From contig NZ_CP147841.1 of NCBI RefSeq assembly GCF_037335815.1, positions 4,278,001-4,342,000 on the forward strand: a DNA stretch of 64,000 nt, read 5' to 3'. This document shows positions 34,961-43,501 of the stretch, in pieces; the stretch's first letter is position 1, and every line of letters begins with the position of its first letter. Below the pieces are notes generated by a model. The model made no database searches and was not told the origin of the DNA. It worked only from the letters and a program-made list of their open reading frames with translations. The translations under genes were made by a program, and so were the position numbers. This DNA is from Salinirubellus litoreus (GTDB lineage: Archaea; Halobacteriota; Halobacteria; Halobacteriales; Haloarculaceae).

Positions 34961-36967
34961 TCACAGACCCCAGAAGAATGCGATGCCAACAGTCGTAACG
35001 AGAGTCAGTATCAGTTGTAACGGTGCGCCGACGCGTGCGAAATCAGTGAATTTGTACCCACCTGGGCCGTAGACCATGAGGTTCGTCTGGTAGCCGACGG
35101 GGGTCAGTAGCGGTGTGCTGGCGGCGAAGGTCACGGCCATCACGAACGCGAAGGGGTTGGCGCCGAGTTGGCCAGCAACCTCGACCCCGATCGGGAGCAG
35201 CAATACGACGCTGGCGGAATTGCTCACCATCTCCGTGATAACCGCGGTCCCCAGGTAGAACAGTCCCAGAACCGCGATCACGGGAAGGAGAACGCTGACG
35301 GAAACGACGAGGTCGGCGATGAGGGCCGCCGTCCCGGAGGCCTCGACCGCGATGCCGAGCGGAATGACCCCCGCCACCATGAAGATCACCTCCCAGTCGA
35401 CGGCCTCGTACGCTTCCTCGGGCGTGAGGACGCCGGTGAAGAACATCGCCGCGACGCCCGTCAGCGCACTCACCATGAGCGTGAGGACGTCGAGTGCCGC
35501 GAGTCCGAGGGCACCGGCGAGGATCCCCAGCGCGATGGGGATCTTCGATCGGTCGAACTCCTCCCACCTGTCCTCGCCCGCGATGGCGACGTTCGTGTCT
35601 CTCGCGATGCGATCGAGCACCTGGTCGGGCGCCTGGACGAGGATGACGTCGCCGGCCTGTAACCGGACCTCTCGGAGACGCTGGCGGATCACCTCGTCGC
35701 CGCGCCGGATCGCCAGCACTGTCACGTCGTAGTCGCGCTCGAAGTCTGCGACCCCGCTGCGCCGACTCGACCTGGGCCCGGGCAATAGCACGACTTCGGT
35801 GAGTTCGATCTCATCCTCGGGGATCTCCTCCGCCGTCTCGTTACCGTCTTCCTCCGTGTCTTCACTAGACGCCTCGTCCTCGGTGAGAGCGTCGCTGCGC
35901 TCCGCGTCGGGCGGCTCCCAGCCGTGACGCCGTGGCGAGAAGCCGGGCGGGAGGGACGCATCGTCCTCCGTGGCCGCCTCCATGACCTCCGGTAACAGCT
36001 GCAGGTGGTCCTGCTCGATGACCTCCTGGAGGGTTTCTTGATCGGCCCTGACGGAGAGGACGTCGCCAGCCCGGATGCGTTCGGATCCGAGTCCGCGGGA
36101 GAGTGTCCGATTGCCACGGACGATCTGGAACACGTCGAGATCGAGGTCCCGCTCGCTCAGTTCCCCGACCCGGGAACCGACGAGCGGTGAATCCTCCATG
36201 ACGACGACATCGGTGAGATAGTCGGTCATGCCAAACGCGTCGGTGGGCGACTCCGCCGGCTCGATCCGTGCTGGAGTGAGATATCGACCGACGGTGAGCA
36301 GGTACACGATCCCCACGAGCAAGACGATAGCACCCAGATGCGTGAACTCGAGCAGGGCGAACGGCCGTGCGTCGGGACCGCCGGCCTGGACCCACACCTC
36401 GCTCGCCAGGAGATTCGTTATCGTCCCGACGACGGTGAGCATCCCCCCCAGCATCGAGGCAAACGACAGTGGGATCAGGAGCTTCGAGGGCGACGTCTTC
36501 GTTTGCCGGGCGAGGTTCATTATCGCAGGTATCAACACGGCGACGACCGAGACGTTGCTGACGACCCCGCCGGGCGGCCCGGAGAGCGTGACCGTGGCGA
36601 GCAACTGCCGGAACTCGTTGTCTCCGGCGAACGCGATCAGTTTTCTCGTCAGGATCTGGATAACGCCGGTCTGTCGGACGCCTTCGCTCAGGACGAACAT
36701 CGCCAAGACGGTGAGCGTCGCGGGGTTCGAGAAGCCGGAGACACCCTGCTCCGGCGACACGCCGGTCCACTCGCCGAGGAGGACGAGGGCGACCATGAGG
36801 CCGACCGCGGTGGCGTCGATCGGTACCGGCTGGGTGACGAAGAGGACGAACACGATGGCGATGATCGCCAGTACGACGACCACGTCGAGCGAAACCGGAA
36901 ACGGTCCAGGGAGTAGCTGTAGCGGCCAGCCGGCGTTCAAAGAGCGGAAGAGAAAGATAGTGTTCAT
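34961..36967 (-). CDS. SLC13-type permease with two RCK_C (TrkA-C) domains
   Basis: A 668-residue protein. Its helices are split by a central soluble region. The first bundle (~25-230) includes GFSNPATLTVLAMFVLSEGV and LSGPPGGVVSNVSVVAVLIP. Two RCK_C domains follow (~245-325 and ~395-470), separated by a strongly acidic linker (DALTEDEASSEDTEEDGNET). The second bundle (~480-668) includes TEMVSNSASVVLLLPIGVEV and TPLLTPVGYQTNLMVYGPGG. This is the SLC13/CitM-like arrangement with TrkA-C domains, thought to sense nucleotides or ions. Substrates of such proteins include dicarboxylates and sulfate. Confidence 0.9.
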   Translation of the reverse strand: MNTIFLFRSLNAGWPLQLLPGPFPVSLDVVVVLAIIAIVFVLFVTQPVPIDATAVGLMVALVLLGEWTGVSPEQGVSGFSNPATLTVLAMFVLSEGVRQTGVIQILTRKLIAFAGDNEFRQLLATVTLSGPPGGVVSNVSVVAVLIPAIMNLARQTKTSPSKLLIPLSFASMLGGMLTVVGTITNLLASEVWVQAGGPDARPFALLEFTHLGAIVLLVGIVYLLTVGRYLTPARIEPAESPTDAFGMTDYLTDVVVMEDSPLVGSRVGELSERDLDLDVFQIVRGNRTLSRGLGSERIRAGDVLSVRADQETLQEVIEQDHLQLLPEVMEAATEDDASLPPGFSPRRHGWEPPDAERSDALTEDEASSEDTEEDGNETAEEIPEDEIELTEVVLLPGPRSSRRSGVADFERDYDVTVLAIRRGDEVIRQRLREVRLQAGDVILVQAPDQVLDRIARDTNVAIAGEDRWEEFDRSKIPIALGILAGALGLAALDVLTLMVSALTGVAAMFFTGVLTPEEAYEAVDWEVIFMVAGVIPLGIAVEASGTAALIADLVVSVSVLLPVIAVLGLFYLGTAVITEMVSNSASVVLLLPIGVEVAGQLGANPFAFVMAVTFAASTPLLTPVGYQTNLMVYGPGGYKFTDFARVGAPLQLILTLVTTVGIAFFWGL

Positions 36968-37114
36968 TTATTCGTTGTCCCCGGGGGTTGCCTGGATGAT
37001 CACATAGAATTTGGGTTCTCCCCGAACCCGGATGCCCCCTCCCAGTGAAGTAGTTGTCCCCCGCAACGTCACGAGACGACGTTCGACGGGAACGTCCGTG
37101 GGTGGGCGGACAGT

Positions 37115-38213
37115 TCAAGCAACGAGAAAAGCCAGATCGCTCAGGACAACGATGCCGAGCACAATCGACACGAGTCGGCCTAACCTGTGGGTACCAAGAA
37201 CCCATGCCAACGCGGCTTTGACGAAGGTGTTTCGATAGCCGCGATGACGATTCCCGTCGTGACTATCTTTCTTCGAGGAGAGGATCCCGTCGTTTACGGC
37301 GGGCGTGAATCCGACAATTCCTCCGCGACCCACGTGCTGCCGCTACTGCGGATATTTACGTATCATCAATTCGTCGCATGACGTCCACCGAGGCGGCATG
37401 ACCGCCGTACTAATCGGACAGTATCGGGACTCCGAGGCCCAGAACGTTCGAGACACCCGCTCGAACCGCTGTGGTGTCTCGGCTGCAAGATACCTCCGAG
37501 TCCCTCCGCCGGGGATAGGAGTAACGGCGGTGTGGCCCCGTCCTCAGAACGGCTTCGCCGTTCTGATGGGCTGCACGAGAGCACCGCTCTCGTGAACGCC
37601 ATCGGCCCGTCATGCCGAGGGGTCGTAAACCAGCAAATATCCCAACCCAGCGGCGCGGTGCCGTGGGACGCCTCGCCGTGAACGGCGAGGAGGAGGTCAC
37701 CTCTGTCGAAACTGCTCCTTCGGCTGCGAGTCGACCCAACGTGATCGTCATTGCGTCGACATCAGCGAGTCCGGAGAAGAACGCGGTCGCGTATACGACC
37801 GATGCCCCGAACCACTCGTTGAGGTACTCGGAGACGAATAACACCGTCGCGAATATGGCCCCGAAGAGGAGAGCAGGCTGCAGGCGTAACGGATCCTTGA
37901 GTTCCTCCGAGTCCACTGTCTCGTCTGATGCAGTTCGCCAGTACAACACCCCGGCAGCAGCCCCCCCGACAACAGTCATCGCTCCTAACGGGAACGCGAT
38001 GCTCGGGAGAAATCAGGGTTGACGGCTGCGATCTCGACGAGTGCTCGGGGGAACATCACGATGGAATCGGTGACGACCGCGAAGGCACAGACGTGATAGA
38101 GCGTCGCGTTCCGGGTCGTCTTCTCCGCAATCGAGGCCATCGTTGCCGTGGACGAGACGAGCCCGCCGACGATCCCAGTGAGGACGGTCCCTCGTTCGGG
38201 GCCGAGGGTTTGT
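37115..38213 (-). pseudogene. Decayed DUF4010/MgtC-like membrane protein gene, split by a mini-element
   Basis: Homology is traceable on the minus strand. LGPERGTVLTGIVGGLVSST and VCAFAVVTDSIVMFPRALVE are followed by a frameshift near 38010. Then AMTVVGGAAAGVLYW, LLFGAIFATVLFVSEYLNEW and LGRLAAEGAVSTEV lead to an insertion of about 0.43 kb, then TTGIVIAAI. A further indel precedes NTFVKAALAWVLGTHRLGRL and the stop at 37115. The N-terminal part is missing. DUF4010 proteins are membrane proteins related to MgtC. The gene is clearly dead. Confidence 0.75.
37262..37697 (-). mobile_element. IS200/IS605-like mini-element (non-autonomous) inside the DUF4010 gene
   Basis: The insert separates codons that join exactly to STEV-TTGIVIAAI, with no target duplication, as IS200/IS605 transposition would leave. 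Subterminal hairpins are present at both ends: CCTCGCCGT-GA-ACGGCGAGG (37671-37690) and CCCGTCG-TTTA-CGGCGGG (37286-37303, one wobble). Inside are two more perfect hairpins, AGAACGGC-TTC-GCCGTTCT (37546-37564) and a 9-bp stem at 37574-37594. No transposase frame is present. Exact ends are uncertain by a few bases. Confidence 0.6.
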
Positions 38214-38256
38214 AATTAATGGCCGTTCGTGATCACAACAGGTCAAGACGACTCAG

Positions 38257-39564
38257 ATGGAGTTGAACTCGCACGTTCGGGAGCGCCGATGGATACCGGT
38301 GGCGGGGTACGGTCTCTTCGTCGCTCTGATGGTCGCCGGGTACTACTACAACATCACGTTCGTCCAGCTGGGACTCATCGACCTCGGGACACGCCTCGTC
38401 GGGATGTCCGAGACTGCCGTCTCGATGTGGATGGCCTCGCTCGCGCTCGTGACACTCGTCGTCGCAGTCGTGACTGGCGTGACGATGGACCGACGCGGCT
38501 GGAGCACGGACCTCCGAACGAAGCTCCGACTCCTGTTCGGCGTCGTCTGCCTCCAGTTCGCGCTCACGCTCGTCGCCCCGGTGATTCGGACTGTCCCCGG
38601 GTTCGGCGCGTGGATCGTCCTCGCGTCGATCGGGCTCGGCGTCGGGTTTCCGGTCTCGTTCTCGCTCGCGATCGATCTCGTGCCGGTGCCGGACCGAGGG
38701 TACGTCGCCGCGGCGATCACGGCGATCGCGTACTTCTTTGCCAATGCGATTCCGCTCTCCTGGTCGATCGACGTCTTCAGTCAGTTGATGGTCGCCGCGA
38801 TGGCACCGGGCATCCTCGTTCTGGCCGTCCTGTCGTTCGTCCGCTTCGACCGTCTCGATGCGATCCTCGACACCCTCGGGGAGCAACACGAGACGTACGG
38901 TACTGGGCGGTTCTGTCACGGGGAGCCGATTCAGGCACGCAGTTTCGCGTTCGTCGTCCCGGTCGTCCTGATGTTCGGCGTGTTCTTCATCGACAGCCTC
39001 GGGTTCCTCCGGATCATCGACACGCCGTCACTCCTGCTGAGTTCCTGGCAGTCGCCCGATCTCTCGACGCGCCTGTTCATCGCCGTCGCACACGTCGTCG
39101 GTGCGGTGATGGCTGGCGTCGTCTACGCGAACTACTCGCTCTCGCGGGTCTTCCTCTGGACGTTCGCGCTGTTCGCCCTCACGCACGTCATGTACACGTC
39201 CGACCTGCGAATCGCCGAGGTGTTCCCCACGATCGCTCGCGGCGGCACTTCACCCCTGAATCCCGCCCTGTACGCGATCGCCGTGAGCTTCTACACGACG
39301 CTGAACTTCGCGCTCTGGCCGGATCTCTCGACGCCAGAGACGATCGGCACCCACTCGGCGATCGGGATCGGCGTCGCCGGGTGGCTCGCCACGTTCTCGA
39401 GCACCGCGCTCGCGCTGTACTTCCAGGCGGCCGACCTCACGCTCCTCTCTCACCTGAACGTGGTGCAGGCGCTCTCCCTGCTCCTCCTGTTCGGACTCGC
39501 GGTCGGCCTGTACGCCAGACGGATGGTCGAACTCGCTCGCGAGACCGGAGGTGCGAGTGCATGA
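38257..39564 (+). CDS. MFS-like multi-pass membrane protein
   Basis: A 435-residue protein with about twelve helices and a loop after the second or third helix resembling MFS motif A (GVTMDRRG, 74-81). A hydrophilic central loop (~200-230, including LGEQHETYGTGRFCHGEPIQ) divides two halves of about six helices. Substrate unknown. The stop overlaps the start of the next gene (ATGA), so the two are translationally coupled. Confidence 0.7.
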   Translation: MELNSHVRERRWIPVAGYGLFVALMVAGYYYNITFVQLGLIDLGTRLVGMSETAVSMWMASLALVTLVVAVVTGVTMDRRGWSTDLRTKLRLLFGVVCLQFALTLVAPVIRTVPGFGAWIVLASIGLGVGFPVSFSLAIDLVPVPDRGYVAAAITAIAYFFANAIPLSWSIDVFSQLMVAAMAPGILVLAVLSFVRFDRLDAILDTLGEQHETYGTGRFCHGEPIQARSFAFVVPVVLMFGVFFIDSLGFLRIIDTPSLLLSSWQSPDLSTRLFIAVAHVVGAVMAGVVYANYSLSRVFLWTFALFALTHVMYTSDLRIAEVFPTIARGGTSPLNPALYAIAVSFYTTLNFALWPDLSTPETIGTHSAIGIGVAGWLATFSSTALALYFQAADLTLLSHLNVVQALSLLLLFGLAVGLYARRMVELARETGGASA

Positions 39565-40433
39565 GTCCGACGGAAGCCATCCCACTCCTCATCGTCGTCC
39601 TCCTCATGATCTCCATCGGGGGCGGCGACGTTCAGGAGATGTCCGTGACGTTTCAGGGGGTCAACGACGTCGACTCGCTCACGGACGTCCACGTCGTCGC
39701 CGGCGGGACCACCATCGTCCCCGGTGACGCGACCGTCGAGGGCCACATCTACGTGATCGGTGGGACCGCAGCCATCGACGGTACCGTCGACGGCGACGTG
39801 ACGCTCCTCGACGGGAACCTCTCGGTGAATGACGGCGCGACCGTGACCGGAACCCTCCGGACGTATTCGGGCTCCGCTGCGGTCAGCTCCGACGCGTCGG
39901 TCGGCCGCGTGTCGCAATTCGAGCCGCCAACCCCGTCGAATTCGCCCGCTCAGCGGATCGGGGCGTACCTCCTGCAGTTCCTCGTCCTCGGCGCGTTCGG
40001 GTGGTGGCTCGCCGAACGGCACCCACTCGTCATCGAGAACGTCGGCGCGGCGATCACCGAGCACGCGCTCGTCAACGCCGTCGTCGGCAGCCTCGGCGCA
40101 ACGACCCTACTCGTACTCTTCGTCTACATGGCGTTCACTCTCATCCTGCTCCCGCTCGCGATCGTCGGGCTGTTCGCCGAGTTCTTGGTCATCCTCTACG
40201 GCCAGGCCGTATTCGGATATCTCATCGGGACGCGCCTCCCGATCGAGCGCGACGGCGTCGCGACGCTCGCAGGGATCGCCGCGTTCCTGCTCCTCCTCGA
40301 GCTCGTCGGGCTCGTTCCCTACCTCGGCGGAATCGCACAGCTCACCGTCGCAGTCGTCGGATTCGGGGCCGTCCTGAATACGTACTTCGGCCTCCAGCGG
40401 TTCGAGCCCGTCACCATCCCTGGAGGATCCTAA
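39561..40433 (+). CDS. Membrane protein with bactofilin-like (polymer-forming) repeat domain
   Basis: The ATG at 39561 overlaps the previous stop and gives 290 residues. An N-terminal hydrophobic segment (~7-20) precedes a beta-helix-like run of short repeats (VVAGGTTIVPGDATVEGHIY, then DGTVDGDVTLLDGNLSVNDG, ~48-110). Four membrane helices follow (~133-275). The repeats resemble the bactofilin/polymer-forming fold, which assembles into filaments. Here it is exported and membrane-anchored, so it may form a surface scaffold. The last ~80 residues are duplicated, in decayed form, near 48 kb. Confidence 0.7.
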   Translation: MSPTEAIPLLIVVLLMISIGGGDVQEMSVTFQGVNDVDSLTDVHVVAGGTTIVPGDATVEGHIYVIGGTAAIDGTVDGDVTLLDGNLSVNDGATVTGTLRTYSGSAAVSSDASVGRVSQFEPPTPSNSPAQRIGAYLLQFLVLGAFGWWLAERHPLVIENVGAAITEHALVNAVVGSLGATTLLVLFVYMAFTLILLPLAIVGLFAEFLVILYGQAVFGYLIGTRLPIERDGVATLAGIAAFLLLLELVGLVPYLGGIAQLTVAVVGFGAVLNTYFGLQRFEPVTIPGGS

Positions 40434-40488
40434 CCGTGTACGCAGCATCCCGCGACCCGAGTGGTGCCCGTGTCGAGGTGTTCGAGCA

Positions 40489-41178
40489 ATGGTAACAGCA
40501 CGCTACATGGGCTGGCGACACGTCCTGTTCGCGAATTGGCCCATCGACCCCGAGATCCTCGACGCCCACCTCCCGTCGGCACTCTCGGTCGATACGTACG
40601 ACGGCGACGCCTGGCTATCCGTCGTCCCGTTCACGAACGTCGACGTCCGCCCGACCTGGGTTCCCGAGGGCTGGGGATTCCCATTTCCGGAACTCAACCT
40701 TCGGACGTACGTCACCCACGACGGCCACAACGGAGTGTACGTCTTCAGTCTCGATGCCCAGGGAATCCTCGGCGTCGTCGGTGCCCGCCTCTTCCACCAC
40801 CTCCCGTACTATTACGCGCGCTGTTCGCTCACCGGAGCTAACGACGACATCCGGTTCAAGAGTCGGCGATTGCACCCCGGTGCTCGCCCCGTTCACTTCG
40901 AGGGGACCGACGGTCCATCCGGTCCGGAGCTCGACGTACAGGCGGGGTCACTCGAAGAATTCCTCACCGAGCGCTACCGCTACTACACGGAGGCACAGGA
41001 CGGCTCGCTGCGGTACGCAGCCATCGACCACGAGCCGTGGCCGCTGTACGAGTCTGACCCGGCCATCGAGAGCAACACGCTGTTCGAGGCTAATGGGTTC
41101 GCCCACCCCGAGACCGAGCCCGTGCACTACTACAGTCCCGGTGTGACGACGATCGCGTCACCGAACCGCCGGGTGTGA
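40489..41178 (+). CDS. DUF2071 (YqjF-like) protein
   Basis: A 229-residue soluble protein with the DUF2071 layout: MGWRHVLFANWPIDPEILDA, LPSALSVDTYDGDAWLSVVP, LNLRTYVTHDGHNGVYVFSL and a C-terminal TERYRYYTEAQDGSLRYAAI. The family resembles acetoacetate-decarboxylase-like beta-barrels and has unknown function. It is 55 nt downstream of the bactofilin-like gene on the same strand and probably part of the same three-gene operon. Confidence 0.85.
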   Translation: MVTARYMGWRHVLFANWPIDPEILDAHLPSALSVDTYDGDAWLSVVPFTNVDVRPTWVPEGWGFPFPELNLRTYVTHDGHNGVYVFSLDAQGILGVVGARLFHHLPYYYARCSLTGANDDIRFKSRRLHPGARPVHFEGTDGPSGPELDVQAGSLEEFLTERYRYYTEAQDGSLRYAAIDHEPWPLYESDPAIESNTLFEANGFAHPETEPVHYYSPGVTTIASPNRRV

Positions 41179-41182
41179 TCGA

Positions 41183-41745
41183 ATGTCGCCTCGCTCGCAC
41201 GCCATCGCTGTCGCAGACTGGTCGCCCCGAGCCATACTCCTCGGGCACACCGCCCTCACGTCACCATCTCGTGGTCACTGTGGTGCGTGTGGGCGAGCAG
41301 CGAGACCGGGGCGACGCCCACAGGAACGCTCCTGTTCGTGCCCGGCGGGCTCGGACCGTTGGCCGCGAGTGCCGTCCTCGTTCGGGCATCGGGTCGATCC
41401 GTGAGGGCGTGGCTTCGGGAGGTCTTCGCGGCTCGCGTCGCGCTGCGGTACTATATACTCGCTCTGGCGCTTCCGGGCATCGTCGAGTATCCGCTCTTTC
41501 TCGGGTTCATCATCCTGTTCGGCGGCGGGCTCGAGGAACCCGGCTGGCGCGGGTACCTCCTGCCAGCACTTCAAGAGACGTACAGCCCGCTCACAGCCGG
41601 GCTCATCGTTGGTGTCGTCTGGGCTGGGTGGCATCTCCCACTGGTTTTCATTTCGGGTACCATCCAGCACACGCTCCGACTCGGCCTCTATCTGCTCCAG
41701 CTCGTCGAACTCTCGATCCTATTGACGTGGCTCACGAACCGATCC
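41183..41745 (+). pseudogene. Truncated and frameshifted CPBP protease gene
   Basis: ATG 41183 starts one frame (RAILLGHTALTSP). A shift near 41255 gives ISWSLWCVWASSETGATPTG and then the CPBP core FGGGLEEPGWRGYLLPALQE and VVWAGWHLPLVFISGT. Around 41740, just where the third motif (HxxxN) should follow LTWLTNRS, the sequence changes to an unrelated frame. The segment before the first motif is also shorter than in its paralogues. One indel and a C-terminal deletion make it inactive. Confidence 0.75.
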
Positions 41746-41927
41746 CACAGATCCGGATCGTTCTGGCGCTGGTCGTTGGCCTCGTCGTTATGGGATACGG
41801 CGTCTACAGCTACGTGACTCAGTCCGGTGCATCGGGAACGGCCGACCCGTTCGTCGTGATGGGCACCGGCGCAGTCATCTTCTTTAGCGGGGCCTTCCGC
41901 TGGGGCTACCGTGTCGTTAAACTGTGA
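41740..41927 (+). pseudogene. C-terminal fragment of a small two-helix membrane protein
   Basis: In a frame different from the CPBP remnant, the sequence reads IRIVLALVVGLVVMGYGVYS, YVTQSGASGTADPFVVMGTG and AVIFFSGAFRWGYRVVKL-stop. It is joined directly to the broken CPBP gene, marking a deletion junction near 41740. The 5' end is missing. Confidence 0.45.
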
Positions 41928-41957
41928 CCCTTCGACCCCCCGGCGCGTACACCCCTG

Positions 41958-41966
41958 ATTTTATGT
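41958..41966 (+). promoter_or_regulatory. TATA-like box for the GIDE-domain gene
   Basis: ATTTTATGT is centred about 33 nt upstream of ATG 41996 but only 18 nt from an in-frame GTG at 41981, supporting the ATG as start. Confidence 0.4.
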
Positions 41967-41995
41967 GACTACATCTAGAAGTGCGAGGCCATTCG

Positions 41996-42769
41996 ATGGA
42001 CCAACAGTTCGTCATCTCGCTCGGCAGCATCGTTTTCGTGATCGCAGGCCTCGTGACGATGAACAAGGGGCGCAGGGAGCGGGCGGAGAGCACACGGATG
42101 GAGGAGACCGAGACCACACGAATCCGGGATGTATCGCCCGGACCGGTTGAGGTCAAGGGGACCGTCCACGGGGCCCAGGACGCATCGCTTCGAACAACCC
42201 CGTTTTCGGATACGGACGCGCTGGCCGTGCACGTCGAGGTTCAGGAGTGGCATACCGGCGGTGAGGGTGGTGGCAACTGGAAGACGATATTCGAGGAGGA
42301 GACGGCCGAACCGATCTACGTCGACGACGGCACCGGTGATCTCCTCGTCGAACTCCCGGCTGATGGCGGACTGAACCTCGAACAGGACGAGTGGAAGGTC
42401 GAGGCCGGCGACGACCCGCCTGAGTCGATCCGGACCTATGTCGAGAACGAGCCCGAACTCGATCTCCCGGAGGGTCACGATATCGGCCCGCTGAGTACGG
42501 GGGAAAGACGACGCTACCGGGAAGGCGTGCTCGAACCGGGCGAGGACGTCTACGTGCTTGGAACCGCCCGCGAAACTCAGGCCGGCTGGGATACGCGTGA
42601 TTACGTGATCGGTGGGCCGACGGCCGATGGCGACTTCGTCCTCTCGGACAAGTCCGAGGCCCAGCTGGTGAAGGAGGGCAAGCGTGGAGGGCTCGTCTTC
42701 TTGGCCTTCGGCGGGCTGCTGACTGTTGTCGGGCTCGGATTACTCGTCTTTCCGTTCCTTCCGGTCTAA
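41996..42769 (+). CDS. GIDE-domain membrane protein (MULAN-like, no RING)
   Basis: A 257-residue protein with one helix at each end (~5-20 and ~230-253). The intervening GIDE-like domain has EVKGTVHGAQDASLRTTPFS, WKTIFEEETAEPIYVDDGTG, DLLVELPADGGLNL and REGVLEPGEDVYVLGTA. GIDE domains occur in the mitochondrial E3 ligase MULAN/MAPL and in prokaryotic membrane proteins that lack the RING finger. No RING cysteines are present here, so an E3 ligase label would be wrong. Function unknown. Confidence 0.75.
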   Translation: MDQQFVISLGSIVFVIAGLVTMNKGRRERAESTRMEETETTRIRDVSPGPVEVKGTVHGAQDASLRTTPFSDTDALAVHVEVQEWHTGGEGGGNWKTIFEEETAEPIYVDDGTGDLLVELPADGGLNLEQDEWKVEAGDDPPESIRTYVENEPELDLPEGHDIGPLSTGERRRYREGVLEPGEDVYVLGTARETQAGWDTRDYVIGGPTADGDFVLSDKSEAQLVKEGKRGGLVFLAFGGLLTVVGLGLLVFPFLPV

Positions 42770-42804
42770 CCTCCATTCAACTCCAGGCGAACCGAAGGGT
42801 TAGT

Positions 42805-43002
42805 TCATGACCGACGAGCGCCCCAGAGATTCAGCCCGATCAATGCAAATAGGACCGTGGTCAGCCATACTGCCTCAGCCAGTGAAGCGACGAAGTGAAC
42901 GGTGAACAGAAACCCGAACGTGTATCCGGCAATGCTCGTGAGAAGAACGACTATAACCGCGTTTTGCACGGATAACTCCGTCTCAGACCAGTTGTAATTC
43001 AT
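42805..43002 (-). CDS. Small two-helix membrane protein
   Basis: ATG at 43002 gives 65 residues: MNYNWSETELSVQNAVIVVL, then a first helix ending TFGFLFTVHFV and a second ending FALIGLNLWGARRS. The frame is open far upstream on this strand, but that part overlaps two other genes and has no coding sense. It is probably in one transcription unit with the lipoprotein gene 47 nt upstream. Function unknown. Confidence 0.6.
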   Translation of the reverse strand: MNYNWSETELSVQNAVIVVLLTSIAGYTFGFLFTVHFVASLAEAVWLTTVLFALIGLNLWGARRS

Positions 43003-43049
43003 GTGCTCGTTGTCTGCTTCCAATCGTTTAGGTTTGCTGACGCTGTTGT

Positions 43050-43463
43050 TCACCCAGCCTGCAGGAGGAACGTGATATTCTGGGTCTCGTCGATCAAGAT
43101 GTAGAGGGGTGCTAGCTCGACATCGGGATCGTCCCAATCGAACGTTTCCCTCGGCCCCCCGTCCACCTCCACCGTGATCGAATAACTGCTGTTCGTCGGC
43201 AGTTTCGAGCGATTCACGGGATCGACCTTCGCACCGGGGGCGATCTCCAGTTCTCTCGCGGTATGTGACTCCTCCGCGTCGGTCGGCGTGATCGTCACTG
43301 AAACGACGATGGGTTCGGTCCGCAGGTTGTAGACGACGACGTCCGTTGCACCGGTCTGGTCCCAGAGCGTCGAACACCCGGCGATGGACGTGGTGCCTGC
43401 GACTGCGACCAGCGTGGTGAGGAACCGCCGGCGACCCGGGCCGACTGGTGATCGGTCGCGCAT
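43050..43463 (-). CDS. Tat-exported lipoprotein, unknown function
   Basis: A 137-residue protein starting MRDRSPVGPGRRRFLTTLVA. It carries the twin-arginine motif RRRFL and a lipobox IAGC with the lipidated Cys at about residue 30, typical for haloarchaeal surface lipoproteins. The mature part is a small beta-sandwich-like domain (VVVYNLRTEPIVVSVTITPT through ETFDWDDPDVELAPL). It would sit on the outer face of the membrane. Adjacent to a two-helix membrane protein on the same strand. Confidence 0.8.
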   Translation of the reverse strand: MRDRSPVGPGRRRFLTTLVAVAGTTSIAGCSTLWDQTGATDVVVYNLRTEPIVVSVTITPTDAEESHTARELEIAPGAKVDPVNRSKLPTNSSYSITVEVDGGPRETFDWDDPDVELAPLYILIDETQNITFLLQAG

Positions 43464-43501
43464 GTACAGGGGCGTTCGTCTTCCCCGTGTTTGAATAGCC
43501 G

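Noticed and set aside
35865..37205. Minus-strand 446-codon frame overlapping the SLC13-RCK gene in another frame
   Set aside because: The SLC13-RCK frame has all family motifs; this one is Arg-rich noise.
41996..42769. Labelling the GIDE-domain protein as a ubiquitin ligase
   Set aside because: No RING cysteines and no ubiquitin-type partners in view.
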